Shown here in pieces: positions 15,095 to 24,252 of a stretch of DNA of 47,950 nt (positions are counted from its first letter, which is position 1; the number at the start of each line of letters is the position of its first letter). Below the pieces are notes generated by a model, which was not told the origin of the DNA, searched no databases, and worked only from the letters and a program-made list of their open reading frames with translations. The position numbers and the translations under genes are program-made. Origin of the DNA: SIG459 sp045538735 (GTDB lineage Bacteria; Bacillota; Clostridia; Oscillospirales; Oscillospiraceae); NCBI GenBank assembly GCA_045538735.1, contig JAZSRY010000055.1, forward strand, positions 1 through 47,950, read 5' to 3'.

Positions 15095-15967
15095 TTAATC
15101 CAAAATTTTCCCTACGGGTTTTGCCACCCAGCATTCGGGGCAGTCCTTTTTAAGAGCCTCGCAGGCGGCTTCCGCAGCGGCTTCGCTGTCGAAAATTCCG
15201 AAAAGGGCGCTGCCTGTACCCGTCATAACGCTGCCGAGAGCGCCGAAGTCCAGAAGACAGCTTTTGAGACGGGCAATGTCTCCGCAGGAGCGGGGGAGCA
15301 CATCCTCAAAAACGTTATACATGCGGCAGGCGACGGCATCAAGATTTGCCAAGTCAAGGGCGGCGAGGATTCCTGCCGTGTCGGGATGAAGACGGCTGCG
15401 GCGGGAGTCAATTTTCGCAAAGAGTTCGGGGGTGCGTATGGCAAAGGGGGGCTTGCAGATGACGAAGAAGCAGTCAGGAAGAGGGGAAATGTCCTCCAGC
15501 GTGGTACCCGTGCCCGTGGCAAGCTGAGTGCCGCCCGCTACGCAGAAGGGGATGTCGCTGCCAACCTGAGCCCCCAGCTCTTCAAGCTCGGTGCGGGAGA
15601 AGGGCTCGCCGCAAAGGCGGTTGAGTCCGCGCAGCACCGCAGCCCCGTCGCTGGAGCCGCCGCCCATACCTGCGCAGGTGGGTATACGCTTTGTAATGCG
15701 GATGAGGGCGCCTGCGCTGTCCATTCCCGCGGCTGCAAAGAACTTTTTTGCGGCGCGGACGGCAATGTTGCCCTCATCGCAGGGGAGGAAGTCGGCATCG
15801 CTTTCGCAGCGGATAAGCCCCGTGTCATCGAGGGCGATGAAAACTTCGTCGCAAAGGCTCACGGATTGCATCACCATGCACATTTCGTGGTAGCCGTTGG
15901 GCAGCAGACCCAGAACATCCAGAGATATATTCACTTTTGCATAGGCTTTTTCAATAATCTTGTTCAT
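15095..15967 (-). CDS. ispE: 4-diphosphocytidyl-2-C-methyl-D-erythritol kinase
   Basis: A 290-residue GHMP-superfamily kinase of the MEP isoprenoid pathway; it phosphorylates CDP-methylerythritol at the 2-position. Catalytic Lys11 lies in KAYAKVNISLDV, the glycine-rich ATP loop PTCAGMGGGSSDGAAVL spans 96-112, and Asp138 in GSDIPF is the expected base. The C-terminal GTGSALFGIF loop completes the site. Its ATG overlaps the upstream apgM stop as ATGA, and no good ribosome site is visible (the preceding bases are TTTTTGGACT), so translation is probably coupled to apgM. Confidence 0.94.
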   Translation of the reverse strand: MNKIIEKAYAKVNISLDVLGLLPNGYHEMCMVMQSVSLCDEVFIALDDTGLIRCESDADFLPCDEGNIAVRAAKKFFAAAGMDSAGALIRITKRIPTCAGMGGGSSDGAAVLRGLNRLCGEPFSRTELEELGAQVGSDIPFCVAGGTQLATGTGTTLEDISPLPDCFFVICKPPFAIRTPELFAKIDSRRSRLHPDTAGILAALDLANLDAVACRMYNVFEDVLPRSCGDIARLKSCLLDFGALGSVMTGTGSALFGIFDSEAAAEAACEALKKDCPECWVAKPVGKILD

Positions 15968-17196
15968 AGTCCAAAAAGAAGTTTCATACAGCTTTCTGCG
16001 CCTGAGGGATAAAATTTTCCCTTGGCGGCGTTTTCTTCGGAAAAGGGCAGACCCAAGCCGCTGTCGCGGGTGGAGTCATAGAGGAGGAATGGTACAGGGT
16101 CAGCGTGGTGACCGCGGGTGGCGGTGAGGGTCTTGTGGTCGGAGAGGAAGAGGATGCGGTAGTCCCAGCCCCGCTCATCGAAGGCCTTCACAAGGGCTGA
16201 CATGCAGCGGCTGTCCAGATTTTCTATGGCCTGCAGCTTGCCGGGGGTGTCTCCGTTATGGGTGCATTCGTCGGGAGCCTCCACGTGCAGCGCTGCAAAA
16301 TCGTATTTTTCAAGGGTTTCGATAACGGCGGCAGCCTTGCCTTCATAGTTGGTCTCAAGCTCGCCCGTTGCACCCTCAACGAAAACCCTCTCCAGTCCTG
16401 CAAGGGCTGCTATGCCGTGGCAGAGGGGAACGGCGGAGACAACGCCGCCCATTTTGCCGAACTGAGCGGGAAAGCTTGGGAGGGCAACGGCGGTGCCTTC
16501 CGCCCAGAACCATATGCCGTTGGCGGGCATTTTGCCCTCGGCACGACGCCGGGCGTTCAAAGGCAGCTTCTCCAGCTTTTCATGAGCAAGCTTCATAAGA
16601 GAGAGGAGAACATCGGCATTGGCGCTGCCTGAGGGGAGCAGAGCTCCAATCACTTCGCCCAGATGGTCGTGGGGCGGGATAAGCTTCATTCCTGCAGCCT
16701 CCGCACCGCTTTGCACGGCGATGTGGCGGAAGGAGGAGGCGGGGTAGACCCGCATGCCCGCTTTTTCCGCAGCGGCAGCGAAATCACTGTCGGCAAAAAG
16801 CGCCTTGATTATGGCATCGGAAACATCGCCCTCGATGCTGCCTGCGGAATGGGAGAGAATGCGCTTTTCCTCAAAGGGCATATCTCCGTCCTCATAGCAA
16901 ACCATGTTGCAGCGGTAGGCAATATCTCCTGCGCGGAGGCTGATGCCCGTTGCGGCGGCTTCCAGAGGGGCGCGGCCCGTATAGTACTTGAGGGGGTCGC
17001 AGCCGAAGATGGATAAAATGGCGGTGTCGCTGCCTGCGGGAAGGCTGTCGGGGCAGTTTTTCACGCTTCCCATTATACCCTTTGCGGCGAGAGTGTCAAT
17101 GGTGGGGGTGTGTGCGTATTCAATCGGAGTCTTGCCGCCCAATTCGGGAACGCTGTTATCGGCAATGCCGTCTCCTATAAAAAGCAGATATTTCAT
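15964..17196 (-). CDS. apgM: Cofactor-independent phosphoglycerate mutase, ApgM type
   Basis: A 410-residue member of the archaeal-type 2,3-bisphosphoglycerate-independent phosphoglycerate mutases (alkaline phosphatase superfamily), interconverting 3- and 2-phosphoglycerate. Metal-site and nucleophile motifs are present: GDGIADN at the N-terminus, PAGSDTAILSIFG with the phospho-acceptor serine, VEAPDECTHNGD, LSDHKT and GHHADPVPF. The start at MKYLLFIGDG has GGAGG 9 nt upstream; the upstream in-frame extension crosses the promoter and is rejected. Some homologues act as phosphonopyruvate decarboxylase-like or homoserine-related enzymes, so the glycolytic role is likely but not certain. Operon with ispE. 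Confidence 0.9.
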   Translation of the reverse strand: MKYLLFIGDGIADNSVPELGGKTPIEYAHTPTIDTLAAKGIMGSVKNCPDSLPAGSDTAILSIFGCDPLKYYTGRAPLEAAATGISLRAGDIAYRCNMVCYEDGDMPFEEKRILSHSAGSIEGDVSDAIIKALFADSDFAAAAEKAGMRVYPASSFRHIAVQSGAEAAGMKLIPPHDHLGEVIGALLPSGSANADVLLSLMKLAHEKLEKLPLNARRRAEGKMPANGIWFWAEGTAVALPSFPAQFGKMGGVVSAVPLCHGIAALAGLERVFVEGATGELETNYEGKAAAVIETLEKYDFAALHVEAPDECTHNGDTPGKLQAIENLDSRCMSALVKAFDERGWDYRILFLSDHKTLTATRGHHADPVPFLLYDSTRDSGLGLPFSEENAAKGKFYPSGAESCMKLLFGL

Positions 17197-17259
17197 AACG
17201 AAAGGCCTCCTTGTTCGCGTGAGAGAGAAACTTGTGCGCGAGTTAAATACATTTGCTGT

Positions 17260-17288
17260 ATTATACTCCAAGAAAGCGGATTTGAAAA
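17260..17288 (-). promoter_or_regulatory. Predicted promoter of apgM-ispE
   Basis: Minus-strand TTTTCA (17288-17283), 17-nt spacer, TATAAT (17265-17260). Good -10, weak -35. Confidence 0.5.
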
Positions 17289-17347
17289 GGGGGTAAATTG
17301 ATGTTTTGTGCGAAGGATTTAAAGGCCCCCTTGCAAAGGGAGGCTTT

Positions 17348-17452
17348 AAACACCTCATCCGTCTGCCCTTATGGGCAGCCACCTTCCCCTCAAGGGGAAG
17401 GCTTTTTTTGGCGGGAGCAAGCTTCGCGAAGCGAAAAGCCCAACCGCCCTAC
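17348..17452. repeat. Repeat C followed by REP-like palindrome
   Basis: C repeat 17348-17409: CTGCCC-TTAT-GGGCAG then CTTCCCC-TCAA-GGGGAAG. Then 17410-17452: GGCGGG...CCGCCC around GCTTCGCGAAGC, with CTAC foot. The same long palindrome recurs at 45059. Confidence 0.65.
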
Positions 17453-17460
17453 GGAGGAGC

Positions 17461-17753
17461 AAAACAGTACGAGGAGAAACCACCGTGGCGCCGAACAGGC
17501 GCCAAAAAGCAGCAGCGTCCTGAGCGGAAAACGAGGGATGCACACTAAGGTTTAGGCGCTTATTATGTGGCACGATGCCATTTCCACCTCCGCACCGAGG
17601 GGAGTTTCCAAAGAGGGTCGAGGCGTTAAGAAAATGTGCCGGTGGCACATTTTTAGCCTCCGACCGCAGCGGCTATGCCGCGAGGAGGGAAGCTGGTTGG
17701 TGCGCATATTCTTTTTGCTGGCACAAAAAGAATATGGCCGTCGGAGACAATTA
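17461..17753 (+). repeat. Repeat A copy 5, hairpin 2 replaced by repeat D
   Basis: Left end AAAACAGTACGAGG, hairpin 1 GGCGCC-GAACA-GGCGCC and the conserved blocks are intact up to CCAAAGAGGG. There hairpin 2 is missing and a D repeat is present. Hairpin 3 (CTGGCA loop) and the right end GTCGGAGACAATTA follow. Lies between the apgM promoter and the lepA terminator. Confidence 0.85.
17618..17692 (+). repeat. Repeat D inside A copy 5
   Basis: GGCGTTAAG, then hairpin AATGTGCC-GGT-GGCACATT, then CGACCGCAG and hairpin CGGC-TAT-GCCG, ending GAGGAGGGAAG. Confidence 0.8.
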
Positions 17754-17762
17754 TCATTTCGG

Positions 17763-17790
17763 CAGCACGGGGATTACACCTCGTTTTGTT
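17763..17790 (-). repeat. Left-end fragment of repeat A, minus orientation
   Basis: Reads ACCTCGTTTTGTTTTTCGCC at its right side and CACGGGGATT at its left, matching the A left end up to the foot of hairpin 1. It sits 9 bp beyond the right end of copy 5. Confidence 0.5.
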
Positions 17791-17810
17791 TTTCGCCACA
17801 GGGGTATGAA

Positions 17811-17843
17811 AAAAGGACGAGGCCGCGGAGGCTTCGTCCTTTT
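17811..17843 (-). terminator. Terminator of XRE-lepA
   Basis: AAAGGACGA...TCGTCCTTT stem extended by GCC/GGC, with a T-run on the minus strand, 8 nt from the lepA stop. Confidence 0.82.
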
Positions 17844-17850
17844 AAGTATA

Positions 17851-19658
<1,808 letters not shown>

Positions 19659-19662
<4 letters not shown>

Positions 19663-19964
19663 TTTTTCAGTTCCTCCAGTTTATTGGCTGCCTTTTCGCT
19701 GAGGGCGCGAAGCTCCTCTACAAGGCTTTCAAGTTCCGCTATAGAGGCGGATTGGCTGCTGTCCGCGGAAAGACCGAGGAGATAGTCGGCGCTGACTCCG
19801 TAATAACGGCAGGCGCGGCAGACAAAGTCCAGTCCGGGCTCGCGGGCATCGTTTTCATAGTGGCTCAGAAGAGCCTGACTTATCTTGAGGTCGGCGGCGG
19901 CTTTGCGCTGGCTTATGCCCCGCTCTTTCCGCAGAGCCGACATTGTCTGAGAAAATTGTTTCAT
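19659..19964 (-). CDS. XRE-family helix-turn-helix protein
   Basis: A 101-residue small DNA-binding protein. A Cro/CI-type HTH spans about residues 8-62 (LRKERGISQRKAAADLKISQALLSHYENDAREPGLDFV ... YYGVSADYLLG). The C-terminal tail (65-101) is a predicted short coiled coil, SIAELESLVEELRALSEKAANKLEELKK, probably for dimerisation. Target genes and ligand cannot be told from sequence. It is the first gene of a two-gene operon with lepA and overlaps it by 4 nt. ATG has TAGGAG upstream, and a near-consensus promoter precedes it. Confidence 0.9.
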
Positions 19965-19994
19965 TTATTTACTCCTAAAATGATAACTGAAAGT

Positions 19995-20023
19995 ATTATA
20001 AATGCTGAAAAACTATTTGTAAA
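19995..20023 (-). promoter_or_regulatory. Sigma-A promoter of XRE-lepA
   Basis: Minus-strand TTTACA (20023-20018), 17-nt spacer, TATAAT (20000-19995). Confidence 0.78.
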
Positions 20024-20136
20024 TAGCGAAAAGGGAGGAATTTTTGCTCTCTCCGCTCTATATATTGGGCGGAAAAAGCGAGCTTTCCACAAGGTGCAGA
20101 AAGTCGAAAAAGCCTTGAGAAATCAAGACTTTTCCC

Positions 20137-20164
20137 TTGACAAGCTGCCGAAAAAGTGTATAAT
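20137..20164 (+). promoter_or_regulatory. Sigma-A promoter of rpsF-ssb-rpsR
   Basis: TTGACA (20137-20142), 16-nt spacer ending TG, TATAAT (20159-20164). Confidence 0.85.
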
Positions 20165-20170
20165 ATAAAG

Positions 20171-20222
20171 GCTTGCCAAGTAAGAGCAAGCAAGGCAACG
20201 GTCAGATGTTGCCTAATCCTTG
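20171..20222 (+). promoter_or_regulatory. Leader hairpins before rpsF
   Basis: GCTTGC...GCAAGC (20171-20191) followed by CAAGGCAAC...GTTGCC...CCTTG (20191-20222). Leaders of rpsF operons often carry an S6:S18-binding element for autoregulation. I cannot confirm the diagnostic residues, so this is only a candidate. Confidence 0.35.
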
Positions 20223-20266
20223 CCTGTATATAAGTGCAGGCCATTAGTCCAGAAGGAGGTGCTGAA

Positions 20267-20563
20267 ATGGCAAAGACTACCGCTAAGTACGAGTGCATGT
20301 ACATCCTCAATCCCAACCTGGCTGAGGAAGAGTATGCAGCCCTCGTAGAAAAGTTCAAGGCTCTTGTCGAGGCAAACGGTACTATCGATGAAATGCAGGA
20401 GATGGGTAAGCGCAAGCTGGCTTACGAAATCAACTACCTTTCCGAAGGCTACTATGTTCTCGTCAAGTTCACCAGCGGCCCCGAGTTCCCCGCTGAGCTC
20501 GACCGCGTCCTCGGAATCACCGATGGCGTTATCCGCAGTCTCATCACTCTTCGTTGCGAATAA
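20267..20563 (+). CDS. rpsF: 30S ribosomal protein S6
   Basis: A 98-residue ribosomal protein S6 that binds with S18 to the 16S rRNA central domain. Typical features are YECMYILNPNL at the N-terminus and MGKRKLAYEINYLSEGYYVLVKF in the middle, ending LDRVLGITDGVIRSLITL. The start at MAKTTAKYE has a perfect AAGGAGGT upstream. The usual acidic C-terminal tail is absent. First gene of the rpsF-ssb-rpsR operon; ssb follows after 12 nt. Confidence 0.97.
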   Translation: MAKTTAKYECMYILNPNLAEEEYAALVEKFKALVEANGTIDEMQEMGKRKLAYEINYLSEGYYVLVKFTSGPEFPAELDRVLGITDGVIRSLITLRCE

Positions 20564-20575
20564 GGAGTAAAGACT

Positions 20576-21055
20576 ATGCTTAACCACATCACTCTTATGG
20601 GTCGCCTTACCCGTGACCCCGAGCTCCGCTACACCGGAAGTCAGGTTCCCGTGGCCAGCTTCACTCTGGCTGTTGACCGTGATTTCGGCGGCCGCGACGG
20701 AGCAGAGCGTCAGACCGATTTCATTGATATCGTGGCATGGCGCAACACCGCGGAATTCGTTTCCAAGTATTTCGCTAAGGGCAGCATGGCAGTTGTTTCC
20801 GGCCGCCTGCAGATCAGAGATTGGACCGACCGCGATAATAACAAGCGCCGCACAGCAGAAGTTGTTGCGGAGAACGTTTATTTCGGTGAAAGCAAGCGCA
20901 GCCGTGAAGACGGCTATCAGAGCGCTCCTCGCAGCAGCTCTCGCGACAGTTATCAGAGCAGCCCCTATCAGGGTGGATACCAGAGCTTCGACTCTGCTCC
21001 CTCCGCAAGCGCTTTCTCTGACCTGAGCGACACCGACGGGGAACTCCCCTTCTAA
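20576..21055 (+). CDS. ssb: Single-stranded DNA-binding protein
   Basis: A 159-residue SSB. An OB fold covers about residues 1-105 (MLNHITLMGRLTRDPELRYT ... FIDIVAWRNTAEFVSKYFAKGS ... RDNNKRRTAEVVAENVYF). A flexible linker with several YQS/YQG repeats follows, and the acidic tip DGELPF recruits replication and repair partners. Ribosome site AAGGAG overlaps the end of rpsF. Operon position between rpsF and rpsR is conserved in Firmicutes. Confidence 0.97.
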   Translation: MLNHITLMGRLTRDPELRYTGSQVPVASFTLAVDRDFGGRDGAERQTDFIDIVAWRNTAEFVSKYFAKGSMAVVSGRLQIRDWTDRDNNKRRTAEVVAENVYFGESKRSREDGYQSAPRSSSRDSYQSSPYQGGYQSFDSAPSASAFSDLSDTDGELPF

Positions 21056-21094
21056 AAATAGCTGCGAACAAAATACTTAAAGGAGGATACAGCC

Positions 21095-21334
21095 TTGGCT
21101 TTTGATAAGAACAATGCAAAGACCCATAAGCGCAGAAAGGTTTGCCAGTTCTGTGCCGATAAGAGCACTTTTATCGACTACAAAGATACTGCTAAGCTCC
21201 GCCGCTACATGTCCGAGCGCGGCAAGATTCTGCCCCGCCGTGCAACCGGCACCTGCGCTATGCATCAGCGTCAGCTCACTGAGGCCATTAAGAGAGCCCG
21301 TCAGGTGGCCCTCCTGCCTTACGTTGTTGACTAA
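21095..21334 (+). CDS. rpsR: 30S ribosomal protein S18
   Basis: A 79-residue S18, partner of S6 on the small subunit platform. It keeps the zinc-type residues Cys17, Cys20 (VCQFC) and Cys54/His57 (TGTCAMH), so it is the C+ paralogue form. Core motif is DYKDTAKLRRYMSERGKILPRRATGTC. TTG start at 21095 is chosen because AAAGGAGG lies about 8 nt upstream and no ATG is available in frame nearby. Last gene of its operon, with a strong terminator 9 nt downstream. Confidence 0.96.
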   Translation: MAFDKNNAKTHKRRKVCQFCADKSTFIDYKDTAKLRRYMSERGKILPRRATGTCAMHQRQLTEAIKRARQVALLPYVVD

Positions 21335-21343
21335 TTTAAGATG

Positions 21344-21377
21344 AAAAAACACCCGCAGCTAGCTGCGGGTGTTTTTT
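21344..21377 (+). terminator. Terminator of rpsF-ssb-rpsR
   Basis: ACACCCGCAGCT / AGCTGCGGGTGT perfect palindrome flanked by A-run and T-run. Confidence 0.92.
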
Positions 21378-21389
21378 GTTGCGTTTTTC

Positions 21390-21445
21390 AATCCCTCCGC
21401 CTCACATTCGTTCGGCACCTCCCTTTACACAAGGGAGGCTTTAAA
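21390..21445 (+). repeat. Repeat C
   Basis: Near-identical to the copy at 281: CCTCCGCC..., then CTCCCTT-TACAC-AAGGGAG and GCTTTAAAA. Confidence 0.7.
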
Positions 21446-21455
21446 AGTGCGCCGT

Positions 21456-21744
21456 AAAACAGTACGAGGAGAAATCTTCGTGGCGCCGAACAGGCGCCCC
21501 GAGGCAGCAGCGTCCTGAGCGGAAAACGAGGGATGCATACTAAGGTTTAGGCGCTTGTTATGTGGCACAACATGTATTTTATCTCTGCACTTGGGGAGTT
21601 TCCAAAGAGGTCGGGGCGTTAAGAAAATGTGCGGGGGGCACATTTTTAGCCTCCGACCGCAGCGGCTTTGCCGCGAGGAGGGAAGTCGGTGGGTGTGTAT
21701 ATTCTTTTTGCTGGCACAAAAAGAATATGGCCGTCGGAGACATA
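21456..21744 (+). repeat. Repeat A copy 6, hairpin 2 replaced by repeat D
   Basis: Same arrangement as copy 5: hairpin 1 GGCGCC-GAACA-GGCGCC, conserved blocks to CCAAAGAGG, a D repeat, then hairpin 3 and GTCGGAGACAT. Lies between convergent rpsR and the phosphoribosyltransferase gene. Confidence 0.85.
21611..21685 (+). repeat. Repeat D inside A copy 6
   Basis: GGCGTTAAG, ATGTGC...GCACAT hairpin with a GGGG loop variant, GGC-TTT-GCC hairpin, and GAGGAGGGAAG. Confidence 0.78.
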
Positions 21745-21772
21745 CCCAGTTTCGATTATTTACACAGAAGAA

Positions 21773-21855
21773 TCAATCCCTCAGTCTTTTTGCTTCGCAA
21801 AAATCCAGCTCCCTTTACACAAGGGAGCCTTTGGCGGGAGCAAGCCCCGCCCTAC
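21773..21855. repeat. Repeat C plus REP-like palindrome
   Basis: C repeat 21773-21832 with an unusual first stem, TTTTTGC-TTC-GCAAAAA, then GCTCCCTT...AAGGGAGC. Next GGCGGG-AGCAAG-CCCCGCC with CTAC foot (21833-21855). Confidence 0.65.
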
Positions 21856-21900
21856 GGCAAGCGCATTATATTTACGCCCGCAGAGGCTGGATTTGCATAA

Positions 21901-21930
21901 AAAATACCCACACTCCTGTGTGGGTATTTT
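21901..21930. terminator. Terminator of the phosphoribosyltransferase gene
   Basis: AAAATACCCACAC-TCCT-GTGTGGGTATTTT with runs on both sides; serves the minus-strand gene. Confidence 0.85.
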
Positions 21931-21944
21931 TATTTTAAATTTTC

Positions 21945-22496
21945 TTATTTTACGCTGCCGTCGGCATTGAAGAGGGGAAGAGGAGCAAGGGTGATGATGT
22001 CCTCGCGATTGGCTGCGTCGCCTTCGGCGAGAATTGCCATACGGCCTGCAACGATGCCGCCGCACTTTTCAACAAGAACTTCCATTGCATGGAGGCTCTC
22101 GCCGGTGGAGATAACGTCATCAAGGATAAGCATACGCTTGCCGCGGATGAGCTCGGCATCCTCGGTGTCCATAACGAGGGTCTGCTTGCCTGCGGTGGTG
22201 ATGGACTGAACCTCAACCTCCAGAACGCCGCTCATATAAGCCTTTGCCTTCTTGCGGGCGAGGAAATACTTGTCGGCGCCGGACTGGCGGGCCATTTCGT
22301 AGAGCAGGGGGATTGCTTTTGCTTCGGGGGCGATCAGGTAGTCATAGTCGGGGGCAAGTTTCAGCAGCTCGGCTGCGCAGTGGACGGTGAGTTCAACATC
22401 GCCGAAGATAACAAATGCGCCTATATAAAGGTCGTCAGTTACCTTGCAGATGGGCAGCTCACGCTTAAGACCCGCTATGTCTATCTCATATTTCAT
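21945..22496 (-). CDS. Type I phosphoribosyltransferase, adenine-PRTase-like
   Basis: A 183-residue PRPP-dependent transferase. The 13-residue PRPP loop MLILDDVISTGES (122-134) is unmistakable. YDYLIAPEAKAIPLLYEMAR (51-70) and the flexible loop ARKKAKAYM match the APRT-like group, in which the enzyme joins a base to PRPP for salvage. Substrate could be adenine or another purine; sequence alone does not decide. It could also be a regulatory PRTase homologue. Single-gene unit with its own promoter and terminator. ATG has TAGGAGG upstream. Confidence 0.88.
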   Translation of the reverse strand: MKYEIDIAGLKRELPICKVTDDLYIGAFVIFGDVELTVHCAAELLKLAPDYDYLIAPEAKAIPLLYEMARQSGADKYFLARKKAKAYMSGVLEVEVQSITTAGKQTLVMDTEDAELIRGKRMLILDDVISTGESLHAMEVLVEKCGGIVAGRMAILAEGDAANREDIITLAPLPLFNADGSVK

Positions 22497-22550
22497 TTTT
22501 GTTCCTCCTAAAAATATGTGGAAAAATTACTTTTTATAAATTTCAAGATT

Positions 22551-22578
22551 ATTATACAGACTATTGCCGTAAAATCAA
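22551..22578 (-). promoter_or_regulatory. Predicted promoter of the phosphoribosyltransferase gene
   Basis: Minus-strand TTGATT (22578-22573), 16-nt spacer, TATAAT (22556-22551). Confidence 0.7.
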
Positions 22579-22639
22579 GGGATTTAGGGAATTTTTGTAA
22601 ATGCCGTGGCTTCATACCCCGCCGTTAATTAAACCGTGA

Positions 22640-22687
22640 CCTCTTGCCTGCGGCAAAAGCCACCTCCCTCGTCAGAGGGAGGCGATA
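22640..22687 (+). repeat. Repeat C (short form)
   Basis: TTGCC-TGC-GGCAA, then CCTCCCTC-GTCA-GAGGGAGG. Confidence 0.6.
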
Positions 22688-22718
22688 GGCGGGCGGATGA
22701 TTTCCGCTCCATACGAAT

Positions 22719-22953
22719 GGGACGAGGCACAATCCCCGTGGCGCCGAACAGGCGGCATAACGCAGCAGCGTCCCGAGCGGAAATCGAGGTATGCACACTA
22801 AGGTTTAGGCTTTCATTATGTGGCACAATAGTTTTCTATTTGCCGCAACGAGGGTGTTTCCAAAGAGGGGCGCTCTATGCCCCCTCTTTGGCCTGTTTTT
22901 CTTTCCATATTCTTTTTGCTGGCACAAAAAGAATATGGCCGTCGGAGACAATC
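22719..22953 (+). repeat. Repeat A copy 7 (complete)
   Basis: Complete A repeat. Hairpin 1 GGCGCC-GAACA-GGCGGC has one mismatch. Hairpin 2 is CCAAAGAGGGGC / GCCCCCTCTTTGG. Hairpin 3 has a CTGGCA loop, and the right end is GTCGGAGACAATCA. Its middle block is the most divergent (TGCCGCAACGAGGGTG in place of CGCACTTGGGGAG). Lies between the phosphoribosyltransferase promoter and cinA. Confidence 0.82.
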
Positions 22954-22988
22954 AATTTATCACAGGATTTACTGTGTGGCGGGTGCGC

Positions 22989-24248
22989 TCACTTCCAGGA
23001 GGCGACGATTTCCTTGCCGCAGAGGGCGCGGCGGAGCATATCAAAGGCATAGTTTGCACTTATGGTACGGATGCGGCTGCGGTCACTGCGGACGCCAAGA
23101 TGCAGAGGATGGACAAAGCTGCCTTCTTCGCAGGCGAGAGCCACGAATACCGTGCCCACATCGTGGACACCGTCACCGTCGGGGCCTGCGATGCCCGTGA
23201 CGCCTATGCCGAAATCCGCAGCCAGAGTTTTGCGGATATTTTCCGCAAGGGCGATTGCCACCTCGGGGGAATAGACGCTCTTTTCCTCGATAAGAGAATG
23301 GGGCACGCCCAGAAGAATATTCTTGGCATCGTTGGTATAAACGGTGCAGCCGCCGCGGAAGACGGCGCTGGAGCCGGGCAGGTCGGTGATGCGCTTGGCG
23401 ATGAGCCCGCCGGTGCAGCTCTCCGCCGCGGCAAAGGTGAGCCCTCTTTCCTTAAGAAGCCGGAGCACGGTGTTTTCAAGGCTGTCGATATCCACTCCGT
23501 ATATGAAGTCCCCCAGTTTTTCACGGCAAAGGGCTATGATGGGCGCCATCATCTCCTCCGCCTTTGCCTCGCTCTCCGCCTTGGCGGTTATGCGCAGCCG
23601 CACCTCCCCCTCCTTGGCATAGGGGGCAAGGCTGGGGTTTTGGAGGGAGAGCATCTCCTCCCGGAGCATATCCTCAACATGGCTTTCGCCCACGCCGAAA
23701 ATATGGAGATTATGGGAATAGATGCTCTCGGCGCTGACGGCGCGGAGATAATCAAGACCTCCGTGAGCCATCATAGCCCGCATCTCCTTGGGTGGGCCGG
23801 GGAGAATGAGAACGGTTTTACCCTCGGAGCGGAAACCGCAGCCGGGGGCTGTGCCGCAGGTGTTGTAGAAAGGGGTGCAGCCCTTGGGCAGCCAGCACTG
23901 GGAGAGGTTGTTTTCAGGCATATTGGGCGCCCATGCGGCGAAAAATTCCTCAAGAGCCGCCTTGACGGACTCATCAAAATACATCTCCGCACCGAAAACC
24001 TCGCAGACGGTCTGCCTTGTAAGGTCGTCGCAGGTGGGGCCCAGGCCGCCCGTGGTGATTATAAGGTCGGCGCGGCTTTTTGCAAGAAGCAGACTCTCTC
24101 TAAGCCGCGCGGGATTATCACCCACGGTGGAGTGCCAGAAAACATTTATGCCCAGATCCGCCAGCATAAGGCTCAGATCCCGGGTGTTGGTGTTGACAAT
24201 GTTGCCAAGCAGAAGCTCGGTGCCGATGGAGATGATTTCAGCGTTCAT
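22989..24248 (-). CDS. cinA: CinA: competence/damage-inducible protein, NMN deamidase
   Basis: A 419-residue two-domain protein. The N-terminal MoaB/MogA-like domain (about 1-170) has ISIGTELLLGNIVNTNT and TTGGLGPTCDDLTRQTV. The C-terminal CinA/PncC domain (about 255-415) has TFAAAESCTGGLIAKRITDLPGSS and DFGIGVTGIAGPDGDG. PncC domains deamidate nicotinamide mononucleotide in NAD recycling; in some Firmicutes CinA also binds RecA. Full length. Ribosome site GAGGTT before ATG. It is 4 nt downstream of the M28 peptidase gene, at the end of the aspS-yifB-thiI operon. Confidence 0.95.
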   Translation of the reverse strand: MNAEIISIGTELLLGNIVNTNTRDLSLMLADLGINVFWHSTVGDNPARLRESLLLAKSRADLIITTGGLGPTCDDLTRQTVCEVFGAEMYFDESVKAALEEFFAAWAPNMPENNLSQCWLPKGCTPFYNTCGTAPGCGFRSEGKTVLILPGPPKEMRAMMAHGGLDYLRAVSAESIYSHNLHIFGVGESHVEDMLREEMLSLQNPSLAPYAKEGEVRLRITAKAESEAKAEEMMAPIIALCREKLGDFIYGVDIDSLENTVLRLLKERGLTFAAAESCTGGLIAKRITDLPGSSAVFRGGCTVYTNDAKNILLGVPHSLIEEKSVYSPEVAIALAENIRKTLAADFGIGVTGIAGPDGDGVHDVGTVFVALACEEGSFVHPLHLGVRSDRSRIRTISANYAFDMLRRALCGKEIVASWK

Positions 24249-24252
24249 AGAT

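Noticed and set aside
17197..17382. N-terminal extension of ApgM
   Set aside because: Covers the ribosome site and predicted promoter and has no homology.
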